From an uncultured Tenacibaculum sp. (GTDB lineage Bacteria > Bacteroidota > Bacteroidia > Flavobacteriales > Flavobacteriaceae): DNA of 64,000 nucleotides. The first letter of the stretch is position 1, and every line of letters starts with the position of its first letter. The position numbers and the translations under genes are program-made. Where the stretch lies: NCBI GenBank assembly GCA_947501615.1, contig CANMWK010000020.1, positions 1-64,000 on the forward strand, written 5' to 3'. The notes beneath the pieces were generated by a model. That model had not been told where the DNA came from. It did not search any database and saw only the letters and a program-made list of their open reading frames with translations. Below are positions 1 to 7,611 of the stretch, piece by piece.

Positions 1-3000
1 TTACGTATGTATTAACAGAGGTTTCAACAGGCTTAAGTGATGATGCTATTGTTAATGTAGAATATACAGAGGTAGTAACAATGATTTCGACAATGGACGA
101 TTCAGAAGTTACAGGCGAAGGTGATGACATCACGATTGATGTATTAGATAACGATATTAATGTACCAGATTCAGGAACATTAACAGTAACCAATCCATCA
201 AACGGGACAGTTGTTATCAACGATGGCGGTACACCAAATGATCCAAGTGATGATACAGTAACGTATACACCAGATTCAGGCTTTACAGGAACAGATACGT
301 TTACGTATACAGTTTGTGATGATGCAATGCCAGCTAATTGTTCAACATCTACAGTAGAAGTAGAAGTAACTGGAACAGTTTCGACAATGGACGACTCAGA
401 AGTTACAGGTGAGGATGATGCAATCACGATTGATGTATTAGATAACGATATTAATGTGCCAGATTCAGGAACATTAACAGTAACTAATCCATCAAACGGA
501 ACAGTTGTTATCAACGATGGCGGTACACCAAATGATCCAAGTGATGATACGGTAACGTACACACCAGATTCAGGCTTTACAGGAACAGATACGTTTACGT
601 ATACAGTTTGTGATGATGCAATGCCAGCTAATTGTTCAACATCTACAGTAGAAGTAGAAGTAACTGGAACAGTTTCGACAATGGACGACTCAGAAGTTAC
701 AGGCGAAGGAGATGACATCACGATTGATGTATTAGATAATGATATTAATGTGCCAGATTCAGGAACATTAACAGTAACCAATCCATCAAACGGAACAGTT
801 GTTATCAACGATGGCGGTACACCAAATGATCCAAGTGATGATACGGTAACGTACACACCAGATTCAGGCTTTACAGGAACAGATACGTTTACGTATACAG
901 TTTGTGATGATGCAATGCCAGCTAATTGTTCAACATCTACAGTAGAAGTAGAAGTAACTGGAACAGTTTCGACAATGGATGATTCAGAAGTTACAGGCGA
1001 AGATGATGACATCACGATTGATATATTAGATAATGATATTAATGTGCCAGATTCAGGAACATTAACAGTAACCAATCCATCAAACGGAACAGTTGTTATC
1101 AACGATGGCGGTACACCAAATGATCCAAGTGATGATACGGTAACGTACACACCAGATTCAGGCTTTACAGGAACAGATACGTTTACGTATACAGTTTGTG
1201 ATGATGCAATGCCAGCTAATTGTTCAACATCTACAGTAGAAGTAGAAGTAACGGGAACAGTTTCGACAATGGATGATTCAGAAGTTACAGGTGAAGATGC
1301 TCCAATCACGATTGATATATTAGATAACGATATTAATGTACCAGATTCAGGAACATTAACAGTAACCAATCCATCAAATGGAACAGTTGTTATCAACGAT
1401 GGCGGTACACCAAACGATCCAAGTGATGATACAGTAACGTATACACCAGATTCAGGATTTACTGGAACAGATACATTTACATATACAGTTTGTGATGATG
1501 CAATGCCAGCTAATTGTTCAACATCTACAGTAGAAGTAGAAGTAACTGGAACAGTTTCGACAATGGATGATTCAGAAGTTACAGGTGAAGGAGATGACAT
1601 TACGATTGATGTATTAGATAATGATATTAATGTGCCAGATTCAGGAACATTAACAGTAACCAATCCATCAAACGGAACAGTTGTTATCAACGATGGCGGT
1701 ACACCAAATGATCCAAGTGATGATACGGTAACGTACACACCAGATTCAGGCTTTACAGGAACAGATACGTTTACGTATACAGTTTGTGATGATGCAATGC
1801 CAGCTAATTGTTCAACATCTACAGTAGAAGTAGAAGTAACGGGAACAGTTTCGACAATGGATGATTCAGAAGTTACAGGCGAAGGAGATGACATCACGAT
1901 TGATGTATTAGATAATGATATTAATGTGCCAGATTCAGGAACATTAACAGTAACCAATCCATCAAACGGAACGGTTGTTATCAACGATGGCGGTACACCA
2001 AACGATCCAAGTGACGATACGGTAACGTATACACCAGATTCAGGGTTTACAGGAACAGATACATTTACATATACAGTTTGTGATGATGCAATGCCAGCTA
2101 ATTGTTCAACATCTACAGTAGAAGTAGAAGTAACTGGAACAGTTTCGACAATGGATGATTCAGAAGTTACAGGTGAGGATGATGCAATCACGATTGATGT
2201 ATTAGATAACGATATTAATGTGCCAGATTCAGGAACATTAACAGTAACTAATCCATCAAACGGAACAGTTGTTATCAACGATGGAGGTACACCAAACGAT
2301 CCAAGTGATGATACAGTAACGTATACACCAGATTCAGGATTTACAGGAACAGATACATTTACATATACAGTTTGTGATGATGCAATGCCAGCTAATTGTT
2401 CAACATCTACAGTAGAAGTAGAAGTAACGGGAACAGTTGCAACTAATGATGATCCGGTAGTTACAGGTGAAGGTGATGACATCACGATTGATGTATTAGA
2501 TAATGATATTAATGTACCAGATTCAGGAACATTAACAGTAACCAATCCATCAAACGGGACAGTTGTTATCAACGATGGCGGTACACCAAATGATCCAAGT
2601 GATGATACAGTAACGTATACACCAGATCCAGGCTTTACTGGAACAGATACATTTACATATACAGTTTGTGATGATGCAATGCCAGCTAATTGTTCAACAT
2701 CTACAGTAGAAGTAGAAGTAACTGGAACAGTTTCGACAATGGACGACTCAGAAGTTACAGGTGAGGATGATGCAATCACGATTGATGTATTAGATAACGA
2801 TATTAATGTGCCAGATTCAGGAACATTAACAGTAACTAATCCATCAAACGGAACAGTTGTTATCAACGATGGAGGTACACCAAACGATCCAAGTGATGAT
2901 ACAGTAACGTATACACCAGATCCAGGCTTTACTGGAACAGATACATTTACATATACAGTTTGTGATGATGCAATGCCAGCTAATTGTTCAACATCTACAG

Positions 3001-3920
3001 TAGAAGTAGAAGTAACACCAACAGTAGGAGGTAATTCAGATACAGTAACAACAAATGAAGATGAGTCAGTTGAAATTGATGTTTTAGGAAATGATACGAA
3101 TGTACCAGATTCAGGAACATTAACAGTCACAGATCCATCAAATGGAACTGTTGTTATTAATGATGGTGGTACGCCAAATGATCCAAGTGATGATACAATT
3201 ACGTATACACCAAATGATGACTTTAGTGGTACAGATACATTCACCTACACAGTTTGTGATGACGCAATGCCACCAAATTGTGATACGGTAACAGTAACAG
3301 TTGATGTTACTCCTGTAGTGGATGTGAATGATGATAATTCTGAAGCAAATGGTGATGATCCAGTAATTATTGATATCTTTGATAATGACAATGATATACC
3401 AACAGATGGAACATTAGTAATAGATACTGATCCAAGTAATGGTACTGTAGATGTGGATGATAACGGTACGCCAAATGATCCAAGTGATGATACTGTAACG
3501 TACACACCCGATGCTGGTTCTTCAGGAACAGATACTTTTACATATACAGTTTGTGATAATGCAACACCACAAAATTGTTCTACTGCTACAGTAACAATTG
3601 AAGTTACAGATCCATGTTTAACGGTATATAACGAGTTTAGCCCTAATGGAGATGGAATTAATGATTTCCTAAGAATTAATTGTATAGATAATCCTCAGTA
3701 TAGTAATAATACGGTTGAGATTTTTAACAGATGGGGTAATACAGTATATAAAATTAAAGGTTATAGTAATAATGATGCTAGTAAAAGGTTTGAAGGAGTT
3801 TCAAACGGTAGAGCAACTATTCAAACATCTGATAAATTGCCTGTAGGTACGTATTATTACATAATAGACTTAGGAGATGGTAGTCCACTTATAAAAGGAT
3901 GGATATATATTAATAGATAG
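1..3920 (+). CDS. T9SS type B repeat adhesin, 5' end outside the window
   Basis: This is a giant cell-surface protein exported by the type IX secretion system. The reading frame is open from base 3, 26 codons upstream of the first ATG at 81, so the true start lies before the window and 81 is not the start. The visible part holds ten near-identical 98-residue repeats, two diverged copies (from about 3027 and 3315) and a C-terminal domain beginning near 3613. Each repeat resembles the cadherin-like/tandem-95 Ig fold: a VLDNDIN motif, an NGTVVINDGGTPNDPSDD stretch likely to bind calcium, FTGTDTFTYTV, and two cysteines in VCDDAMPANC. The end (EFSPNGDGINDFL, IFNRWG, GTYYYII) is the CHU_C/gliding-motility C-terminal domain that marks T9SS type B cargo. 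A PorP/SprF gene and an OmpA-type gene follow at short spacing, the usual partner arrangement for such adhesins. The target of adhesion cannot be read from sequence. Confidence 0.9.
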   Translation, partial: TYVLTEVSTGLSDDAIVNVEYTEVVTMISTMDDSEVTGEGDDITIDVLDNDINVPDSGTLTVTNPSNGTVVINDGGTPNDPSDDTVTYTPDSGFTGTDTFTYTVCDDAMPANCSTSTVEVEVTGTVSTMDDSEVTGEDDAITIDVLDNDINVPDSGTLTVTNPSNGTVVINDGGTPNDPSDDTVTYTPDSGFTGTDTFTYTVCDDAMPANCSTSTVEVEVTGTVSTMDDSEVTGEGDDITIDVLDNDINVPDSGTLTVTNPSNGTVVINDGGTPNDPSDDTVTYTPDSGFTGTDTFTYTVCDDAMPANCSTSTVEVEVTGTVSTMDDSEVTGEDDDITIDILDNDINVPDSGTLTVTNPSNGTVVINDGGTPNDPSDDTVTYTPDSGFTGTDTFTYTVCDDAMPANCSTSTVEVEVTGTVSTMDDSEVTGEDAPITIDILDNDINVPDSGTLTVTNPSNGTVVINDGGTPNDPSDDTVTYTPDSGFTGTDTFTYTVCDDAMPANCSTSTVEVEVTGTVSTMDDSEVTGEGDDITIDVLDNDINVPDSGTLTVTNPSNGTVVINDGGTPNDPSDDTVTYTPDSGFTGTDTFTYTVCDDAMPANCSTSTVEVEVTGTVSTMDDSEVTGEGDDITIDVLDNDINVPDSGTLTVTNPSNGTVVINDGGTPNDPSDDTVTYTPDSGFTGTDTFTYTVCDDAMPANCSTSTVEVEVTGTVSTMDDSEVTGEDDAITIDVLDNDINVPDSGTLTVTNPSNGTVVINDGGTPNDPSDDTVTYTPDSGFTGTDTFTYTVCDDAMPANCSTSTVEVEVTGTVATNDDPVVTGEGDDITIDVLDNDINVPDSGTLTVTNPSNGTVVINDGGTPNDPSDDTVTYTPDPGFTGTDTFTYTVCDDAMPANCSTSTVEVEVTGTVSTMDDSEVTGEDDAITIDVLDNDINVPDSGTLTVTNPSNGTVVINDGGTPNDPSDDTVTYTPDPGFTGTDTFTYTVCDDAMPANCSTSTVEVEVTPTVGGNSDTVTTNEDESVEIDVLGNDTNVPDSGTLTVTDPSNGTVVINDGGTPNDPSDDTITYTPNDDFSGTDTFTYTVCDDAMPPNCDTVTVTVDVTPVVDVNDDNSEANGDDPVIIDIFDNDNDIPTDGTLVIDTDPSNGTVDVDDNGTPNDPSDDTVTYTPDAGSSGTDTFTYTVCDNATPQNCSTATVTIEVTDPCLTVYNEFSPNGDGINDFLRINCIDNPQYSNNTVEIFNRWGNTVYKIKGYSNNDASKRFEGVSNGRATIQTSDKLPVGTYYYIIDLGDGSPLIKGWIYINR
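87..3026 (+). repeat. Ten tandem 294-bp repeats inside the adhesin gene
   Basis: The period is exactly 294 bp (98 codons); for example the ACAATGGACGA motif occurs at 88-98 and again at 382-392. Copies 1 to 10 are almost identical at protein level. Differences cluster just after VTGE, where the next residues are GDD, DDA, DDD or DAP, and in a few synonymous third positions. Copy 9 starts ATNDDPV instead of STMDDSE. Two further copies (about 3027-3314 and 3315-3612) are clearly diverged. The array is a natural substrate for recombination and for assembly collapse. Confidence 0.95.
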
Positions 3921-3939
3921 TAAAGTGTAAAGAAAAATA

Positions 3940-4872
3940 ATGAAGTCACTTTTATTGAAAAAAATAATTTTATTGATTAGCATCTGTTATCTAACAGATG
4001 CTATATCACAGCAAGATCCACATTATACACAGTATATGTTAAATACAATGTCTGTAAATCCAGCTTATGTTGGATCTAAAGGTCATACAGTCCTTACAGC
4101 ATTAGGTAGAACACAGTGGGTAGGTTTTGATGGAGCTCCAGATACACAAACATTAAGTTATGATTCTCCAATAGGTTATAATGGGTTAGGTATTGGGATT
4201 AATCTAGTTAATGATAAATTAGGACCATCACATGAAACATATTTAGATGGAAATATTTCTTATACTATTCAAACTGGGACAGAAGGTAATTTAGCTTTTG
4301 GTTTGAAATTGGGAGGTAGACTTTTAAATATTGATTGGACTATTGGGAATCCTAATGCTGATGGAAATGATCCTTTATTTGCGCAAAATATTAATAATAG
4401 ATTTTTGCCAACTTTTGGAGCGGGTATATATTATCATGAACCAGATTGGTATATAGGTTTATCTGTACCGAATTTTTTACGTCAAGAACATTATGATGCA
4501 AATAACTCCATAGGTGAAATAGCAGAAGAAAGATTACACTACTTTTTAATAGCAGGTTATGTTTTTGATATTAATGAAAATATAAAATTTAAACCAGCAG
4601 CATTGGCTAAATTAGTTTTCGGAGCACCTTTATCAATAGATCTTTCTGCAAACTTTTTATTTAATGAAAAGTTTAGGTTAGGAGCAGCTTGGAGATGGGA
4701 CGATTCAATTGCATTTTTAGCAGGTTTTCAGGCAAGTGAATCCTTACATATAGGATATGCCTACGATCTAACAACTTCAAATTATAATGTAGCTAATAAC
4801 GGAACGCACGAAGTACTTTTACGATACGAAATTTTTAAAGAGGCTAGAATGAAATCCCCAAGATTTTTTTAA
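3940..4872 (+). CDS. PorP/SprF family T9SS membrane protein
   Basis: A 310-residue outer-membrane beta-barrel protein of the PorP/SprF family. SprF is known to be needed for surface delivery of the type B adhesin SprB in Flavobacterium johnsoniae. After an N-terminal signal peptide (KKIILLISICYLTDAISQ) comes the family hallmark QQDPHYTQYMLNTMSVNPAY, then GLGIGI, FGLKLGGR and other glycine/aromatic beta-strand patterns. It begins 19 bp after the adhesin stop and is followed 8 bp later by the OmpA-type gene, so the three are probably co-transcribed. I infer that it is the dedicated export/anchoring partner of the preceding adhesin. It is less likely to be the core T9SS PorP, which usually sits elsewhere. 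Confidence 0.9.
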   Translation: MKSLLLKKIILLISICYLTDAISQQDPHYTQYMLNTMSVNPAYVGSKGHTVLTALGRTQWVGFDGAPDTQTLSYDSPIGYNGLGIGINLVNDKLGPSHETYLDGNISYTIQTGTEGNLAFGLKLGGRLLNIDWTIGNPNADGNDPLFAQNINNRFLPTFGAGIYYHEPDWYIGLSVPNFLRQEHYDANNSIGEIAEERLHYFLIAGYVFDINENIKFKPAALAKLVFGAPLSIDLSANFLFNEKFRLGAAWRWDDSIAFLAGFQASESLHIGYAYDLTTSNYNVANNGTHEVLLRYEIFKEARMKSPRFF

Positions 4873-4880
4873 AGCTTAGA

Positions 4881-7040
4881 ATGATGAAAAAACAAACTAT
4901 ATCAACCACATTAATCCTGTTATTTTTAACAGTATCATTATTATCTCAAAGCAAAAGAGTTGCAGATAGATATTTCGAAGAGTTTGCATATTTTAAAGCG
5001 GCTAAAATTTATGAAGCTGTATATAAAAAAGGAGATACATCTAAATATGTTTTAAAACGTATTGGTGATTCTTACTACAATAACTCAAAAACCGAAGAAG
5101 CTGAGATTTGGTACAAAAAATTAATAGAAGAATCTAAAGAGAGTGATCCTGATTATATTTTTAAATACGCTCAAGTATTAAAAAGTAATGGTAAGACAAA
5201 GAAGTCAGATTCAATTTTCGTTGTTTTAAACAGAGATGTTAAAAATGATAAGGTTAAAAAGTATGTAGATAAAAAAAATCATTTTCAAGATTTTTTGAAT
5301 GGAGGAAGAAAGAAAATTAATATTAGAAATTTAGCGACTAATACCCCATTTTCTGATTTTGGAGGTGTAATTTTTAAAGATGAAGTGTATTATGCTTCAG
5401 CTTCGCCCAGAGGAATAAGAGGGGAAAAAGTTTACCGATGGAATAATCAACCATTTTTAAATTTATATAGATCTAAAGGTTATACTCAAGAACTTGAAGA
5501 AAGTAAAATAGATACTATTTACAAAGTTGATGGAAAAAAAATATTATCAGCTCCTGTGAATACTTCTTTTCATGAATCTTCAGCTGTTTTTACCAAAGAT
5601 GGTAAATATATGTACTTTTCTAGAGTAAACTTCGATGGGAAAAAACTTAGAAAAGATAAAAAACAAACAGTAAATCTAAAGTTATATAGAGCAGAGAATA
5701 TTGAAGGAAATTGGAAAAATATAAAGGAACTACCTTTTAATAGTGACGATTATTCAGTAGGTCATCCAGCTTTAAGTCCAGATGAAAAAACTTTATATTT
5801 TACTTCTGATATGCCAGGATCTTTAGGAGCTACAGATATTTTTAAAGTAGCAATTAATGAAGATGGTTATGGAGTACCAGTTAATTTAGGAGATACTGTT
5901 AATACTACCGAGAGAGAAATGTTCCCTTTTGTAGCTGAAGATAATGTATTATTCTTTTCTTCGAATGGACACAGAGGTTTAGGTCTTTTAGATATTTTTC
6001 AAACAAAAATATATGAAGATGGAAGTTTTAGTAAGGTGATTAATTTAGATTTTCCATTTAATAGTAAAAAAGATGATTTTTCATTTTATGTAGATGTTAC
6101 TGGTAAAAAGGGTTTCTTTTCATCGAATAGATCTAAGGGAAAAGGAGATGACGATATTTACAGCTTTTATATCTCTGAGCTTCCTAAACCAAAAGAATGT
6201 TTACAATCAATCACTGGTATTTTAACAGATAAAGTAACTAAAGAGCCTATAGCAAATGTAATAGTTAAGCTTATAGATAAAGCAACTGGTACCAAAGTTA
6301 ATGAAGCATTAACAGATACGAATGGTAAATATGGTTTTGATAAAGTGGTTTGTGGAGACGATATTTTTACTGTTATAGCTGAGCATAAAGATTATAGATC
6401 TGCTGCAAAGAAGGATTTTAGTTTATCAAAAGAAGATGGTAAGGTAATACAAGTAGATTTAATGCTAGATCCTTTAATAATAGGAAATCAAATAGTTATA
6501 AAACCTATTTATTTTGATTTTAATAAATCTTTTATTAGAGAAGATGCACAATATGAGTTAGAAAATATTGTAGCAGTAATGAATAATCATCCTAAAATGG
6601 TGATAAAAATTGAATCGCATACCGATAGTAGAGGAGGAAAAGCATACAACAGAAAATTATCTGATAGAAGAGCAAAATCTACTAGAGACTTTTTAATTAA
6701 AAGAGGTATTGCAGTTAGTAGAATACAAAGTGCTATAGGATATGGAGAAGATCAATTATTAAACCATTGCGATGATAAAAACAGTAAAAAATGTTCTGAA
6801 GAAGAGCATCAATTAAATAGAAGATCTTATTTCTATATTGTTAGTGGTAAAAACGATGTTACCATTGAAAACAGTAAGCCTAGAATTATTGATAGGAAAG
6901 GGTACAAAGATCAAAAAGCAATCATGCAACGACTTAGAATGATAAGACGAACTCCAAAGAGAAAAACCTTAAAAGGAAGGTTAGGAAAACAAAACAATAA
7001 ATGCTACAATGATGAAGATACCAATTGTAGTAAGCTTTAA
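4881..7040 (+). CDS. PorE-like OmpA family protein (TPR, beta-propeller, CRD, OmpA)
   Basis: A 719-residue periplasmic, peptidoglycan-binding protein of the T9SS-associated OmpA type. In order it shows a signal peptide (about 1-22), TPR-like helices (about 25-130), PD40/beta-propeller repeats with HPALSPDEKTLYFTSD and related strands (about 200-425), a carboxypeptidase-regulatory-like domain beginning ITGILTDKVTKEPI (about 445-535), and a C-terminal OmpA domain (about 545-650) with IYFDFNKS, the peptidoglycan-contact region HTDSRG and LSDRRA. This is the order described for PorE of Porphyromonas. It is last in the adhesin/PorP operon and is followed by a strong hairpin terminator. Inferred role: tethering the surface adhesin machinery to the cell wall. 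Whether it serves one adhesin or the general T9SS is unknown. Confidence 0.85.
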   Translation: MMKKQTISTTLILLFLTVSLLSQSKRVADRYFEEFAYFKAAKIYEAVYKKGDTSKYVLKRIGDSYYNNSKTEEAEIWYKKLIEESKESDPDYIFKYAQVLKSNGKTKKSDSIFVVLNRDVKNDKVKKYVDKKNHFQDFLNGGRKKINIRNLATNTPFSDFGGVIFKDEVYYASASPRGIRGEKVYRWNNQPFLNLYRSKGYTQELEESKIDTIYKVDGKKILSAPVNTSFHESSAVFTKDGKYMYFSRVNFDGKKLRKDKKQTVNLKLYRAENIEGNWKNIKELPFNSDDYSVGHPALSPDEKTLYFTSDMPGSLGATDIFKVAINEDGYGVPVNLGDTVNTTEREMFPFVAEDNVLFFSSNGHRGLGLLDIFQTKIYEDGSFSKVINLDFPFNSKKDDFSFYVDVTGKKGFFSSNRSKGKGDDDIYSFYISELPKPKECLQSITGILTDKVTKEPIANVIVKLIDKATGTKVNEALTDTNGKYGFDKVVCGDDIFTVIAEHKDYRSAAKKDFSLSKEDGKVIQVDLMLDPLIIGNQIVIKPIYFDFNKSFIREDAQYELENIVAVMNNHPKMVIKIESHTDSRGGKAYNRKLSDRRAKSTRDFLIKRGIAVSRIQSAIGYGEDQLLNHCDDKNSKKCSEEEHQLNRRSYFYIVSGKNDVTIENSKPRIIDRKGYKDQKAIMQRLRMIRRTPKRKTLKGRLGKQNNKCYNDEDTNCSKL

Positions 7041-7066
7041 AATAATCCCTAAATTATTTTAATATA

Positions 7067-7097
7067 AGCGAGAAAGTATAACTTTCTCGCTTTTTTT
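7067..7097. terminator. Bidirectional rho-independent terminator
   Basis: A perfect 11-bp stem (AGCGAGAAAGT/ACTTTCTCGCT) with a three-base loop and a run of T lies between the converging OmpA-type gene and the small membrane protein gene. On the minus strand the stem abuts that gene's stop codon at 7096-7098. Confidence 0.85.
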
Positions 7098-7548
7098 ATG
7101 AGGTTAAAATTCCAGAGGATTTATAATTTTTATAATACTGCATCAGAATAAAAGAGCACATCACAGAAGATGCTATTCCTTCTATAGTTAAAGCAAAAAC
7201 AACCATTTGAAGGTTTAAATTTCTGCCCCATAAAGAAGAGTTTTCAAGCACTAAAAGAAAACTAGAATCTATTAATCCAACATAAACAATTAAACCAATA
7301 ATTGTTAAAGCTATTCCAATAACTGAAGACCCGAAACCTACATAAAAGTTATTGAAATAAGAATCTTGGTCATTAAAACCTATGTTTTGTTTTATGGCTC
7401 TATTGACTCCCCAAAACACAAAAAGAAAGTTTAAAAAACGAAGTTCAGATACATTATCTAACCCTAGAAATTTCATTAAGAGAAAGAAAATTACAATGCA
7501 ACTGTATATTAAAAAACCATTTTTAAAAATAATTTTAGTAGTATCCAT
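7096..7548 (-). CDS. Small four-helix membrane protein, DUF4199-like
   Basis: A 150-residue integral membrane protein with four hydrophobic segments, at about residues 8-26 (FLIYSCIVIFFLLMKFLG), 38-52, 70-95 (GSSVIGIALTIIGLIVYVGL) and 112-138. Length and helix layout resemble the DUF4199 proteins common in Flavobacteriia, but I do not see a decisive motif. It is a single gene facing the adhesin operon across a shared terminator, with nothing in its neighbourhood that suggests a function. Confidence 0.65.
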   Translation of the reverse strand: MDTTKIIFKNGFLIYSCIVIFFLLMKFLGLDNVSELRFLNFLFVFWGVNRAIKQNIGFNDQDSYFNNFYVGFGSSVIGIALTIIGLIVYVGLIDSSFLLVLENSSLWGRNLNLQMVVFALTIEGIASSVMCSFILMQYYKNYKSSGILTS

Positions 7549-7611
7549 ACGTAAAAGAATTAAAGTTAGCTATTCTTAAATATACGAAATAAAATACTGA
7601 ATATCAATTTT

